The notes under the pieces were generated by a model. That model did not search any database. It saw only the letters and a program-made list of their open reading frames with translations, and was not told the DNA's origin. DNA of 64,000 nucleotides. It comes from Campylobacter rectus (GTDB lineage Bacteria; Campylobacterota; Campylobacteria; Campylobacterales; Campylobacteraceae). Positions within the stretch are counted from its first letter, which is position 1. Every line of letters starts with the position of its first letter. A program made the translations under genes and the position numbers. Shown here in pieces: positions 1 through 9,838 of this stretch. The DNA lies in the NCBI RefSeq assembly GCF_004803795.1, contig NZ_CP012543.1:310001-374000 (forward strand), given 5' to 3'.

Positions 1-9
1 AGGCAAAAT

Positions 10-480
10 ATGACGACGAAAGAAAATAAAAAAGGGGTGGCGAGCGCGCTATTTTTGGCAGTTGCGCTGTTTGCGGCGGGGTGCGCGGGATATTTTTATT
101 ACGGGCTAGGCGGGACGGGCGTTTTTACGATGACCGTTGCCGTGATCTGCGCCGTTTTTTGCGTGAAAAAGATATTTCAAGTTAGCTTTTTGAGCGTCGA
201 TGACGACGGATTTTTAGTGCAAAAGGGCGGCAAGAACGCTAAATTTTACTTTAAAGATATCGAAGAAATCGGCGTTCGCACGATAGACGCCAAGCGTAAA
301 ATCGACGTTTTAAACGTGAGATTTAAAAAGGGCAAACTAGACCGCGACGCCGCTGATGGCCTTATGCAGCCTATCGGCGACGACGATGCCGTGATATACG
401 ACAAATACGAGCTCTCAAAGCACGAAGTTTTTAAAATTTTAAAGCAGAAATTTGAGGCAATTAACAATGGAAAAAAATGA
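10..480 (+). CDS. Hypothetical two-helix membrane protein
   Basis: 156 residues. Two hydrophobic segments at about residues 10-30 and 37-53 predict an inner-membrane hairpin. They are followed by a soluble domain rich in beta-type stretches (about 55-150), resembling small bacterial PH-like membrane proteins; this resemblance is inferred from layout only. Its 3' end overlaps the start of the KAP-type NTPase gene by 14 bases, so the two are probably cotranscribed and translationally coupled. Base composition is normal for the chromosome, unlike the very AT-rich partner. Function unknown. Confidence 0.7.
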   Translation: MTTKENKKGVASALFLAVALFAAGCAGYFYYGLGGTGVFTMTVAVICAVFCVKKIFQVSFLSVDDDGFLVQKGGKNAKFYFKDIEEIGVRTIDAKRKIDVLNVRFKKGKLDRDAADGLMQPIGDDDAVIYDKYELSKHEVFKILKQKFEAINNGKK

Positions 481-2125
481 AATAGATAAAATAAAAGAAA
501 AACTCATTCAGATTTTTAAAGACGAAAGTGCTGCTTGTACTACTATAAACGGTAAATGGGGTGTTGGGAAAACTTACTTTTGGCATAAATTTGTAGAAGA
601 TAATTCAAAGAAATTAAATAAAAGTTTCGTATATATTTCTTTATTCGGTAAGGATAGTGTTAATCAGATAGTAAAGGAGATTATACTTCAAGCTTATAGG
701 GCAAGTAAGGTTATATCTGAAGTTTCAGAGAAAGCTAAATATTTAAAATTTGATAAAATTTTAGATTCGGTTGTGCCTACGCTCGGCTCAGCAATTATCG
801 GGTGCATATCGTTTTTTGAAAAGAAAGATTTCGAAAATATCGTAATTTGTTTTGATGATTTTGAAAGATTATCAAATAAATTAAGCATAAAAGATGTATT
901 TGGATTAATATCGGAATTAAAAGAACAGAAAAACTGTCATATAGTTATGATTTTTAATGCTGAGGAATTAAAATTAGATGATATCAAAAGATATAAAGAT
1001 AAAATCGTAGATTATGAATTTAACTATAATCCTACCGCGGAAAATACCTATAAAATTATAGAAGACAAACTTAAGGTTTTTAAGGATTATCCACTCGAAT
1101 ATTTTAAAAAACACAATATAAACAATATTAGGATTATGAAACGAGTAGTAACTGCGCTTAATGATTTTGGCTTTTTAGAAAAAGATTTAAAGGATTTTAA
1201 ATATACTGAGCAAATTTTAGTAAAAGATATTATGGAAATAGCTACTATAAATGCTTTGAAATTAAATATGGATTTTAAGGAGCTTGATAAATATTCTTTT
1301 AAGTACTTTACTAATAATCTTAAAGATAACGAGAAAAATAAAGAGTTTGACGAGGTTATAGAATATGCTCAAAGAAATTACCTTGAGCCAAGTGACATAA
1401 GAGAGGAAATCATAAGCTATATAACAAAATCCATAACAGATGACGAAAAGATTAGAGATGTTGTTAATATTGTAAAATTTAAAGAAGACAAGCTTAAAGA
1501 ATTGGATGGATATATGCATAGATTGCAATACGACTTTGAATTGGATGATGGAGAATATTGCAATAAAATAAGAGATTTTCTTGCTGACAATATTGATATG
1601 GTGTATGTTTTAGGGGTGAGTAACTTTATTTTTTATATAGAGTTTATCAAAGAACGAAATCCGACACAAGCTGATGAATATCATAATTTTGCCATTAATA
1701 TATTGAAGGTCATATTGGAAAATAATAGTTACAATACCATTTTGCCGTATAATCCTGATATAGATAAAATTTTGGAATTTGACCCTATATTAATAGGGTA
1801 TGATGATAATTTGAGAGATATGTCTAATCAAGCAAAAGTTAGCTCAAAAGAAGGAATTCTAAATATTTTAAACAATAGAAACGAATATGAGTTGAAAATA
1901 CTTGAAAAGGTTGACGATAAAATATTAAAAGACTTTATCTTATCTGACCGTGAATTCTGCTTTAGTATTGTTAGTTTTTTAAAAAGCAGTCTTTCTAGAT
2001 ATTCTGGATTTAAAAATTTGGTAAATAAGTTTATTGGAATTTTCGAGAGTATAAAATCTGATAAAAACGACATCAAATCCATCAAAATTTTAAATGAAAT
2101 AAAAAGAAATCATAGTAAAAAATAA
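467..2125 (+). CDS. KAP-type P-loop NTPase
   Basis: About 552 residues from the ATG at 467; an in-frame TTG at 452 is possible but the ATG is preferred. Walker A is GKWGVGKT (residues 29-36). Walker B is the hydrophobic strand NIVICFDD followed by FERLS (about 124-135), the pattern of KAP-family NTPases. The rest is charged and helical with no further recognised domain and no clear membrane helices. KAP NTPases are often membrane-associated and recur in mobile and antiviral loci (family knowledge). The gene is strikingly more AT-rich than both neighbours and avoids their GC-rich codons, which suggests transfer. It overlaps the upstream membrane-protein gene, so the two may work together. A defence role is inference. 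Confidence 0.75.
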   Translation: MEKNEIDKIKEKLIQIFKDESAACTTINGKWGVGKTYFWHKFVEDNSKKLNKSFVYISLFGKDSVNQIVKEIILQAYRASKVISEVSEKAKYLKFDKILDSVVPTLGSAIIGCISFFEKKDFENIVICFDDFERLSNKLSIKDVFGLISELKEQKNCHIVMIFNAEELKLDDIKRYKDKIVDYEFNYNPTAENTYKIIEDKLKVFKDYPLEYFKKHNINNIRIMKRVVTALNDFGFLEKDLKDFKYTEQILVKDIMEIATINALKLNMDFKELDKYSFKYFTNNLKDNEKNKEFDEVIEYAQRNYLEPSDIREEIISYITKSITDDEKIRDVVNIVKFKEDKLKELDGYMHRLQYDFELDDGEYCNKIRDFLADNIDMVYVLGVSNFIFYIEFIKERNPTQADEYHNFAINILKVILENNSYNTILPYNPDIDKILEFDPILIGYDDNLRDMSNQAKVSSKEGILNILNNRNEYELKILEKVDDKILKDFILSDREFCFSIVSFLKSSLSRYSGFKNLVNKFIGIFESIKSDKNDIKSIKILNEIKRNHSKK

Positions 2126-2155
2126 AAATTTTAGGCGACTTTCGCCTAAAATTTT
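2125..2155. terminator. Bidirectional stem-loop terminator
   Basis: A perfect 14-bp stem (AAAATTTTAGGCGA at 2125-2138 paired with 2142-2155) closes a CTT loop. The AAAATTTT arms give T-runs on both strands. It sits between two convergent genes and overlaps the stop codon of the carboxynorspermidine synthase gene. Confidence 0.85.
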
Positions 2156-3368
2156 AGTCTATTTCATACCTCTCGCCTGGTTTCATTTCGATTATCTCCC
2201 ACGGCAAGCCCTGCCTGTTTAGCTCGTCCATAAAAGGATTGGCGTCGAAATTTTCCATATTAAAGACGCCTTTTCCGCTCCAGATGCCCTTTGCGACCAT
2301 CATCGAGCCGATCATCGCAGGCACGCCCGTCGTGTAGCTCACGGCCTGCGCGCCCGTTTCGGCGTAGCAAGCCTCGTGATCGCAGACGTTGTAGATATAG
2401 ACCTGGCGCTCTTTGCCATCTTTTAGCCCACGTATCACGCAGCCGATGTTGGTTTTACCCTTCGTGCGGGGGCCGAGGCTCGCTGGATCAGGCAAAAGCG
2501 TCTTTAAAAACTGGATCGGCACGATCTTTACGCCGTTGTGCTCGACCTCGTCGATGCGCAGCATGCCGACGTTTTCTAGGCACTTCATATGCGTGAGGTA
2601 GCTCTGTCCGAATGTCATAAAAAAGCGGATTCGCTTTAGCCCTTTGATGTTTTTAACAAGGCTTTCTAGCTCCTCGTGATAGAGCAGGTAGCTGTCCTTG
2701 ACGCCTACTTTTGGATAGTCCCATTTGAACATTATTTCCATCGGCTCGGTCTCTTTCCACTCGCCGCACTCCCAGTACCGACCCTTTGCGCTTACTTCGC
2801 GCAGGTTGATTTCTGGGTTGAAATTCGTCGCAAACGGATAGCCGTGATCGCCCGCGTTGCAGTCTAGGATGTCGATCTCATGGATCTCGTCAAATAAATT
2901 TTGCTGCGCGTAGGCGCAAAATACGTTCGTCACGCCTGGATCAAAGCCGCTTCCCAGCAGCGCCATCGTGTTTGCGGCTTTAAACTCGCCGTCTTTCGCC
3001 CACTGTAGCTTGTATTCAAATTTCGCGGCGCCCGGGTGCTCGTAGTTTGCGGTGTCGATATATGGGATGCCGGCGCGAGAGCACGCGTCCATGAGGGTTA
3101 GGTCTTGATAGGGCAGCGCCACATTTAAAAGCAAATCGGCACCCGTTTTTTTGATGAGCGCGACCACGGCGCCCATATCGTCCGCGTCGATCTGGGCGGT
3201 GTCGATAGCGACGCCCAAGCGGTCTTTTATAAATTTAGCGATCGCGTCGCACTTGCTTTTGGTGCGGCTAGCAAGGGTGATCTTGCTAAAAACGTCCGCG
3301 TTCATCGCGCATTTTACGGTCGCGACTTGGCTCACGCCGCCCGCGCCTATGATTAAGATATTTGACAT
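2154..3368 (-). CDS. Carboxynorspermidine synthase (saccharopine dehydrogenase-like)
   Basis: 404 residues. The N-terminal Rossmann motif is GAGGVSQVA (residues 8-16), typical of the saccharopine dehydrogenase superfamily, and the length fits the carboxynorspermidine/carboxyspermidine dehydrogenase branch. This enzyme reductively condenses aspartate semialdehyde with a diamine using NADPH. Its product is decarboxylated by NspC, encoded here at 30722-31861, which supports the assignment over lysine metabolism. Cytoplasmic. It converges on the KAP gene with a shared terminator. The start ATG is preceded by an AAGGAG-type site. Confidence 0.85.
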   Translation of the reverse strand: MSNILIIGAGGVSQVATVKCAMNADVFSKITLASRTKSKCDAIAKFIKDRLGVAIDTAQIDADDMGAVVALIKKTGADLLLNVALPYQDLTLMDACSRAGIPYIDTANYEHPGAAKFEYKLQWAKDGEFKAANTMALLGSGFDPGVTNVFCAYAQQNLFDEIHEIDILDCNAGDHGYPFATNFNPEINLREVSAKGRYWECGEWKETEPMEIMFKWDYPKVGVKDSYLLYHEELESLVKNIKGLKRIRFFMTFGQSYLTHMKCLENVGMLRIDEVEHNGVKIVPIQFLKTLLPDPASLGPRTKGKTNIGCVIRGLKDGKERQVYIYNVCDHEACYAETGAQAVSYTTGVPAMIGSMMVAKGIWSGKGVFNMENFDANPFMDELNRQGLPWEIIEMKPGERYEID

Positions 3369-3460
3369 TTCATCTCCTTAAAATTTTCCCGATTTTACCC
3401 AAAGCTTATATAAAATTTGCTTTCAATCGTTACAATAGCGCGAAATTTTAAAGGAATTTT

Positions 3461-4201
3461 ATGCGTAAAATTTTAATTTTTCTGCTTCCGATTTGGCTAT
3501 TTGGGACGAGCTGCGAGGAGGCAATAGAGCTTAGCGTCGAAGAGTTTATCAAGCGCGACCGCAACGCCGCGGCTACTGCGCTAGTGAGTGAAAAGGCGGC
3601 GCAAATTTGCATGGCTGAGTATGGCGAAGAGCATGAGAGCACGATCATAGCATTAAACAACTCGGGCAGCTTTTTTATGTTTGCAGGCGAGCCGCAAAAG
3701 GCGCTTGAGGCTTATGAGCGGTCGCTAAAAATTTTGCAAAAAGGGCTCGGCAAAGAGCACAAAGCGCTTGCAAAGCCCTATCGCGGCGTAGCTAGCGCAC
3801 AGTCGGCGCTGGGGCGATACGATGAGGCGATAGCGAATTTCGGCGCGGCGATCAGATGCTATGAGCTTGGCGGCGAGAATATGCAAAAAGATCTGATGAG
3901 CTGCTACGCGGGGCTCGGCGATACGCTCTATAAAACGGGCGATTTTACCGGCGCATACGCAAAACACGCCGCCGCGCTTAAAATTTTCGAAGAGGTTTTC
4001 GGCATAGACGGCGTAAATTTGCTACGCACGAAGTATTATGCGCTACTAGCGAGCGATCTGGCGGGGCTCGGCAAGAAAACAGAGGCGCTGCAAAACTACG
4101 AAAAAGCCCTTGAGCTCGCGAATAAAATTTTAGAAAAAAGCGGCGATGAGCACGCAAAACGCCTGCAAAGCGAGATAGAGACCGAGATGAGAAAGCTTTG
4201 A
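3461..4201 (+). CDS. Exported TPR-repeat protein
   Basis: 246 residues. A hydrophobic N-terminus (about 1-18) predicts export, with a cysteine soon after that could make it a lipoprotein although the lipobox is poor. The remainder is a series of tetratricopeptide-like helices, for example AYERSLKILQKGLG and GRYDEAIANFGAAI, spanning about residues 50-230 and resembling the kinesin-light-chain TPR type. It is probably a periplasmic protein-interaction scaffold. It is divergent from the carboxynorspermidine synthase gene, with an AAAGGA site before the ATG. Partner unknown. Confidence 0.75.
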   Translation: MRKILIFLLPIWLFGTSCEEAIELSVEEFIKRDRNAAATALVSEKAAQICMAEYGEEHESTIIALNNSGSFFMFAGEPQKALEAYERSLKILQKGLGKEHKALAKPYRGVASAQSALGRYDEAIANFGAAIRCYELGGENMQKDLMSCYAGLGDTLYKTGDFTGAYAKHAAALKIFEEVFGIDGVNLLRTKYYALLASDLAGLGKKTEALQNYEKALELANKILEKSGDEHAKRLQSEIETEMRKL

Positions 4202-5045
4202 TCAAAATCAAATGCAGGCGAGCTTATCGAGCGCAAAACGATCAAACGGCGCATTTAGCGCTTTTATGAAATTTCTCATCAAGGTGCCTTTTTAAAGCAC
4301 AGGGCAGCGTGTAGTCTTAAAAAATTAACCGTTGCGACCTTCGCCCTATGCGCGAAAGCTAAACGAAACCGCAATGCTAGCCGCCTCATAAACCCAAAAG
4401 CCAACCGTGCCGCCGCTAGACTTCGACCCTGGCCGCGGCTCCAGCTTAATTTCGATAGCCGAGCGACGAAGCGAGCAACCAGGCGCTCAAGTCCAAAGCC
4501 GCACAAATCCGCCTCATCGCCGCTGCGCGCCTAAACGTCTAAATTTTAAAAATCAGGCTGTGGCGAGGATTCAAACGTTTCGCGATATGTCTTGCGCCAT
4601 ACATCGGTCGCTGTAGCGCGCGGATAAAATTTTAAAATTTAAAGGAGGCGGAGTGACGGGCCCGCAAGGCGGCGCAGCAATAGCGCAAAACGGCGGTCCG
4701 GTACGCGGCAGCGGGAGTTGCGATCCGTCCGCCCAGACGTAGCGACACGACAAAACATCGGCACGGAGTAACAACAATGCGCGAAAGGATAGATCGGCGA
4801 TCGCGGATGAAATTTGAAAATTTCATAGCCGCTTTAAAATTCCATACCTCGGCAAAATTTTGCCGCACTTGCAAAATTTGCGCGGAGAAGATTTTGCGAA
4901 ACTCGGCTTTGAAATTTTATCCGAAGCTCGCACGGTTCGGACTTTGGCCGATAAATTGCGCCCTTTCGGATTTTACTTTCATTTTAAAATTTACGGCACC
5001 AAACGCGGCGCTATTTGGTCATTTCGCAAAAAGCAAGTTGCCGCG
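4202..5045. other. 844-base stretch without a convincing gene
   Basis: Short open frames occur on both strands, but they are GC-rich, arginine/cysteine-rich and overlap one another, with no family resemblance. AAATTT-rich patches alternate with GC-rich patches, as in other intergenic regions of this window. No RNA gene or clear terminator was recognised. Confidence 0.5.
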
Positions 5046-6698
5046 TCAATAATCTGCCAAACAGGCTCGCCGAGCGTTTAACCGCTTTGCCAAATTTGCC
5101 GCGCAAGCGAAAGCAAAATGCAGATTGTATCCGCCGAGCATCCCCGTTACGTTTAAAACCTCGCCGATGAAATAAAGCCCGCGAGTGCCGTTGTGTCCGC
5201 AGTTTGCGTCTAGCGCGTCCGTATCTACGCCGCCTTTGGTTACCTCGGCGCGCTCGAAGCCAAACGTGCCGGCAGGAGCGAATTTGTAGCAAAAAAGCCG
5301 CGAGATTTTCTCGAGTTCATCCGCCTTGTACTCACCGTAAGGTTTGTCGCCAAGTCCCGCCGCGCGTAAAAACTCGAGCGTAAATCGCCTAGGTAGCGGC
5401 AGTATGGTCGAGAGCTGTTTTTTGCTTTTTCGCGCGGTTTCGATGTTAAAATTCGGGCAAAAATTTATCGCAATCAAGCCTTTTTGCCAAAAAAGCGAAG
5501 CGTTTAGCACGGCCGGACCGCTTATGCCTTTATGCGTGAAAAGTATGTCGCCGACGAATTTTCTTTGCGTTTTTTGCCGTAGATTTACGGTATTTTTGCG
5601 GCTTGAGGATTTACCGCCCCCGTCAAATTTTATCTCCTGCGAGATGACAAAATCAGCATTTGGTTTGTTAAATTCGATCTTTTTATCCGATTTTGAAAAA
5701 GTAGGCGGGACGGCTTTTTCCGGCGGGCTTGCATTGCCTGTTTGCAAAAGCGCTTGATCACCGCTTGATACGCTTGAATCTTTGTATGGAGCGCTAAAAT
5801 TATTTTCGTTTCGGCTTGCGCCGCTCGCGTTTTCGCAGGCTTTGACGACTCCTTTGCAGGGTAAATCAGACTCATCACCACTGCCCTGCCTGCCGCTTTG
5901 CGCATACCCCACTATGATCCGGGCGGGAAAGCAAACTCCGCTTAGATTTTTAAACCAAAACTCGTCTTTTTGCGCGGTAAATCCTACAAGCGCTGGGGCG
6001 GGCGGGGCGACGGCGACGCCAAAATCTCGCGCGATTTTGTAGCCGATATCGCTTGCACCTAGGCTTTTGTAGCTTAGTCCGCCGCTAGCTACGACGAGGT
6101 TTTCGGCGTAAAATTTGTCGCCGTTTTCGGTAACTACTTCAAAAATTTCGCTTAAATTTCGTTCGCCGCTTTGCGGTTTTTTAGTGTCAAAATTTTCCGA
6201 AATTGGTGTGCCGTTTTTGCCGCCCGAGTCGTCAAATTTTATATCTTGTGCAAAAGAATCGTCCAAAATTTCGCTGTTTTCGCCGGCTAAAATTTTACGC
6301 ATGCTAGCTACGGACATACCGTAAAAGATTTTGGCTCCGCTTTGTTCGACTTTCTTTAAAAGCACGCTTAAAACAGTGCGCGAACCGCTTTCGCAAAAAA
6401 ATTGATTTTGCTTTTGCTCGTTAAATTTCAACTCGCCGAAAAATTTTAAAACGTCTTGGAAGCTGAGATTTTTTAGGATGTTTGCGACGAAATCGGCATC
6501 GCCGAGGTAGTTTGATGCAGCGATACGGCGGTTTGTGACGTTGCACCTTCCGCCGCCGCTAGCTAAAATTTTCTTGCCCGGGGTTGTGTTTTTTTCGAGT
6601 AGTGCGACGCTTTTACCGCGTAAATTCGCCGCTAAAAATAGCCCCGCCGCGCCTGCTCCGATTATCAAAACGTCGTAAATTTTGCAAACCCTAGTCAT
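5046..6698 (-). CDS. BaiN/YhiN-family FAD-dependent oxidoreductase with large insertions
   Basis: 550 residues, against about 400 usual for the family. The FAD-binding GAGAAGL (residues 14-20), the GGGRCNVTN signature (48-56), VVASGG (202-207) and the late motif ILFTHKGISGPAV (385-397) all identify the HI0933/YhiN/BaiN flavoprotein family. Extra length lies in two low-complexity Ser/Asn/Gly/Lys-rich segments, about 139-183 and 266-378, inserted between conserved blocks. Substrate is unknown in most bacteria; the BaiN bile-acid role is not implied here. The core motifs are intact and the frame is open throughout, so the gene is probably functional. It is downstream of the HutX-like gene on the same strand. 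Confidence 0.85.
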   Translation of the reverse strand: MTRVCKIYDVLIIGAGAAGLFLAANLRGKSVALLEKNTTPGKKILASGGGRCNVTNRRIAASNYLGDADFVANILKNLSFQDVLKFFGELKFNEQKQNQFFCESGSRTVLSVLLKKVEQSGAKIFYGMSVASMRKILAGENSEILDDSFAQDIKFDDSGGKNGTPISENFDTKKPQSGERNLSEIFEVVTENGDKFYAENLVVASGGLSYKSLGASDIGYKIARDFGVAVAPPAPALVGFTAQKDEFWFKNLSGVCFPARIIVGYAQSGRQGSGDESDLPCKGVVKACENASGASRNENNFSAPYKDSSVSSGDQALLQTGNASPPEKAVPPTFSKSDKKIEFNKPNADFVISQEIKFDGGGKSSSRKNTVNLRQKTQRKFVGDILFTHKGISGPAVLNASLFWQKGLIAINFCPNFNIETARKSKKQLSTILPLPRRFTLEFLRAAGLGDKPYGEYKADELEKISRLFCYKFAPAGTFGFERAEVTKGGVDTDALDANCGHNGTRGLYFIGEVLNVTGMLGGYNLHFAFACAANLAKRLNARRACLADY

Positions 6699-6737
6699 TG
6701 CAAAATCCCGAATTTACGCGCGGCAAAGCTAGTTAAA

Positions 6738-7232
6738 CTAAAAGCTGTTTTTTAGAGCCAAGAATTTTTGTTCCTGAACCTCGTTAAGCTTCATTTTGTC
6801 ATCGCGGCTTACGTAAAGCTTAAAGATTATGTTATTTTCCGAATCGTAAAAGTGCAGGCTACGTCCGAGAAGGCCCATAAATTTGGTGCTTGCAAAGCCA
6901 ATTTTAGCGATCGCATCTTCTTTTAAATGTCCGCCCAAAAAGCCGCTTTTGCCACTAAAATTTAAAAATCCATGCGCTTTTTTAGGCATAGCTACGTTCA
7001 CTTTGATCTCGATGATAAATTCCGGCGTATTTTTGATAAAAAGCATCTCGCCCCAGGTGCTGACTTCCTCAAAAATTTTGTCTAAGTGCTCTTTGCCTAC
7101 TTCCTTAAATTCCTCTTCGCCTCTGTGTTGTAAGATGTCGTATTCGCGCACTCCAAGCTTCTTTGCAGCGTCGTAGACGGACATCTTTTTATCCTCGAAA
7201 AGCTCGTCGATCTGCTTTTTTAAGTCGTTCAT
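6738..7232 (-). CDS. hutX: HutX/ChuX-family haem-utilisation carrier protein
   Basis: 164 residues. The N-terminal helical region has an HTH-like start; the rest follows the HutX pattern: GEMLFIKNTPEFIIEIK, then GFLGGHL, FMGLLGRSLHFYD and IFKLYVSRDD. HutX/ChuX proteins are cytosolic haem-binding partners of haem-degrading enzymes. No haem ABC transporter or HugZ/ChuZ gene is in the window, so the partner must be elsewhere. It lies upstream of the BaiN-like gene on the same strand, with a 39-base gap. The start ATG has an AAAGGAT site 7 bases upstream. Confidence 0.75.
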   Translation of the reverse strand: MNDLKKQIDELFEDKKMSVYDAAKKLGVREYDILQHRGEEEFKEVGKEHLDKIFEEVSTWGEMLFIKNTPEFIIEIKVNVAMPKKAHGFLNFSGKSGFLGGHLKEDAIAKIGFASTKFMGLLGRSLHFYDSENNIIFKLYVSRDDKMKLNEVQEQKFLALKNSF

Positions 7233-7339
7233 TTTTTATCCTTTCAAAATATAAGTTTTGATAATCGTATTTAAAAATAGCTAAAAATAGGCTAAATTTA
7301 ACATATGAAATTTACTTTAAAAAAGTGGCGAATTTAAAG

Positions 7340-8647
7340 CTAAATGCCTATAATTCGTTTTATCGCCGCCTCGTCCGTTAGCTTTGAGTTGTATTTTACG
7401 ACGAGATTTTGTGCAGTTTTGTAACACTCCACGACGCCTTTTTGCATTTCTAGCGTAGCCATATCGGCGTTTGCGCTAGAGGGCAGGTAGATATTTTTAA
7501 AGATATTGGGGTTATCCAGCCATTTGAGCGCGACCAGCCACGCTACGCAAAGCACGGTCACGACGGCGGAAAGCGCGCTAAGACCGTAAAATTTAAGCAA
7601 GGCGCCGCCGCCGATGCCGCCGATAAAGCTTCCCATATAGCCAAAGGCGTTAAAGATGCCTAAAACCGCGCCTTTTTGGCTCACTTTGCTAAATTTGGAC
7701 GCCATCGATTGCAAGATCGGCTCGTGCAGGTTAAAACCGATAAAAAATATGATCACGCCGGCGTAAAATAGCGGCTTGTGCCCGAGCGAGAGCGCGAAAA
7801 GTGCGTAGCAAACGACGAAAAGCGAGACACCGATGACTAAAATTTGCTTTGTGATGCGCTTCGTTTCGCCTATCGCGCCGCCTATACCCATCGCGATGAA
7901 GCCGAACACCGTCGCGACCGAGTAGATGCCGCTGAGGTCTTTTTTGTCCATACCGAAATACTTCACGATAGCGATCGGGATCACGATAAAGGCCGCCGAC
8001 ATCAGCATTTTCTGCATGAAGTTGCTGATATTCATCAGTAGCAAATTTTTGTTTGAGAGTAGCTTCACGGCCGGCATTTTGACCTGCGAATGCGTAAATT
8101 TGGGCTCTTCGCCCACGGCCGTGTATAAAAGCGCTATACAAACGACCGTAACCGCGATCGAGAGGTAAAAGAGGCTAGAAAGGCCGTATTTGGCGCTAAG
8201 TATCGGCGAAAGTATCATCGAGAGCGTAAAGCTAATCCCGATAAACGCGCCCATCATCGCCATCGCGTGCCCGCGCACCTCCTCCTTGGTCATATCGCTC
8301 ATCAGCGCTATCGCCACAGCCCCTATCGCGCCCGCGCCCTGTATGAACCTACCCAAAATCATCGCGTAAATATCGGTCGCCGCAGCGCAGATCACCGCCC
8401 CCGCGATGAAAACCAGCAGCCCAATCAGCATCGAGTTCTTGCGTCCGAAGCGATCCGAAACATAGCCAAAAACCACCTGAAACGTGATCTGCGATATCGC
8501 ATAAACGCCGATGAGAACGCCGATGAGAAACTCGGTCGCGCCCTCAAGCTCTAATGCATAGACGCTGATAACCGGGAGGATGATGAAGAGTCCGAAAAAC
8601 CTGCTGCCGATGATAAAAGATAACGGTAAAGCGCTTTTTACTATCAT
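7340..8647 (-). CDS. MFS transporter
   Basis: 435 residues with about 12 predicted transmembrane helices. The loop 2-3 signature GYVSDRFGRK (about 63-72) and FIQGAGAIGA in helix 4 place it in the drug:H+ antiporter-like part of the major facilitator superfamily. A short cytoplasmic tail of about 60 residues follows the last helix. Inner membrane; substrate cannot be deduced. Campylobacter genomes carry closely similar MFS proteins. It is preceded by an AAAGGA site and appears to be a single transcription unit. Confidence 0.85.
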   Translation of the reverse strand: MIVKSALPLSFIIGSRFFGLFIILPVISVYALELEGATEFLIGVLIGVYAISQITFQVVFGYVSDRFGRKNSMLIGLLVFIAGAVICAAATDIYAMILGRFIQGAGAIGAVAIALMSDMTKEEVRGHAMAMMGAFIGISFTLSMILSPILSAKYGLSSLFYLSIAVTVVCIALLYTAVGEEPKFTHSQVKMPAVKLLSNKNLLLMNISNFMQKMLMSAAFIVIPIAIVKYFGMDKKDLSGIYSVATVFGFIAMGIGGAIGETKRITKQILVIGVSLFVVCYALFALSLGHKPLFYAGVIIFFIGFNLHEPILQSMASKFSKVSQKGAVLGIFNAFGYMGSFIGGIGGGALLKFYGLSALSAVVTVLCVAWLVALKWLDNPNIFKNIYLPSSANADMATLEMQKGVVECYKTAQNLVVKYNSKLTDEAAIKRIIGI

Positions 8648-8800
8648 AAATTTTCCTTTTTAAAGGATTGATTTTACCCGAATTTTGATAATAAAAACCT
8701 CAAAAACTTGATTTGCCTAGAACAAATAATTTGTTAAGCTATATTGTTACTATTAGTATGATAGCAGCGTCCAGTAAAAGTTTTTGTATGGCATTAGCTT

Positions 8801-9559
8801 TTACGAATCAGATAACACTTTAAATTTTATTTTTTCATTATCTGCAGATATGATCTCGATCGATAAATTTTGAAACCTTATCCGTCTTTGTTTTGTGCTG
8901 TAACTTAAATTTTGAGAAAAAGCAGGTCTTGCCATATCGTCTGCAGTATATTCCCTATATACCATCGTAATATTATCCCCTATGCATCCGGTATATATAA
9001 GCTCGTAACGCATTCCGTCTTTGATTTTTTCTTCTTTTCTAAAGGTTTCTTTTTTAAAGTTTATATCTTTAGGAGAAAATTTAACATCCTTATCAATTAT
9101 ATATAGTGAGTCTAAAGCATTTAGCGAGCGTGTATATCTTAAAACCCCTTTAGCGTTTAGGTTCTTGTCAAGCAATAGCTGATAATATTTGTTTAATTTA
9201 TTATTAGAGATTACCAAGTATTCTTCGTTATCGACAAAATACCTTCCTTGAACCGTAAATATATCATCGGTAACAAAAGGGGTTTCTATTACCCAATCAA
9301 CTTCAAAATTTTTATCTGCTTTAAAGACATCGTATGTCTCTACCTTATTTAAAATCTTTTTTATGCTGACAAACGCTTCTCCAACATAAGTTTGCTGTGG
9401 AGTATTTAAAACATATGTCTTTATTTCTACCGGCTCTTCAAAACTTTTATAGTGATTATCTGCATGATATACTCGCCCTTCTCCATCCACTAGTGGTTTA
9501 GGTCCTCCAAAACAACCGACCATTAATGCGGCAAAAATACACAATAAAATTTTATTCAT
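8801..9559 (-). CDS. Hypothetical lipoprotein
   Basis: 252 residues. The N-terminus is a lipoprotein signal (hydrophobic core then LMVGC, lipidated Cys about 16). The mature part is rich in beta-type and polar stretches (Tyr, Lys, Asp) and has no recognised domain. The gene is more AT-rich than the neighbouring MFS and RdgB genes. It stands alone between the MFS gene and the divergent rdgB. A GGAG site precedes the ATG. Function unknown. Confidence 0.7.
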   Translation of the reverse strand: MNKILLCIFAALMVGCFGGPKPLVDGEGRVYHADNHYKSFEEPVEIKTYVLNTPQQTYVGEAFVSIKKILNKVETYDVFKADKNFEVDWVIETPFVTDDIFTVQGRYFVDNEEYLVISNNKLNKYYQLLLDKNLNAKGVLRYTRSLNALDSLYIIDKDVKFSPKDINFKKETFRKEEKIKDGMRYELIYTGCIGDNITMVYREYTADDMARPAFSQNLSYSTKQRRIRFQNLSIEIISADNEKIKFKVLSDS

Positions 9560-9838
9560 AAAAAACTCCTACAAAAAAGTGTCATATAAAATTATATCAC
9601 AAAATATTTTTATATAAACGGTATTTTCTAGTTAGAAAACGATTTGGTCAAGTGCGTAAATTAAAGCCGAATTTGATAAAATGCGCGGATTAAAAAAGCA
9701 TAGCGAAGTATTTTTTGGATTATTTTTACGGTTGCGTAGATGAAATTTTGCGTAGGCTAGGCACGTAGCCTGCCGAGCAAAATTTTAGCAAGTTACGTAA
9801 AAAGAACCAAAAAAGACAAGCTAGAAAAAGGAAAAATT

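Noticed and set aside
4407-5081. Several GC-rich open frames between the TPR and BaiN genes
   Set aside because: They overlap one another, are rich in Arg, Cys and Ala, and lack start signals or known motifs.
5344-5757. Long open frame antisense to the BaiN-like gene
   Set aside because: It overlaps a well-supported gene and shows no family resemblance; composition explains the open frame.
7731-8554. Open frames on both strands within the MFS gene
   Set aside because: Arg/His-rich shadow translations of a clear membrane protein gene.
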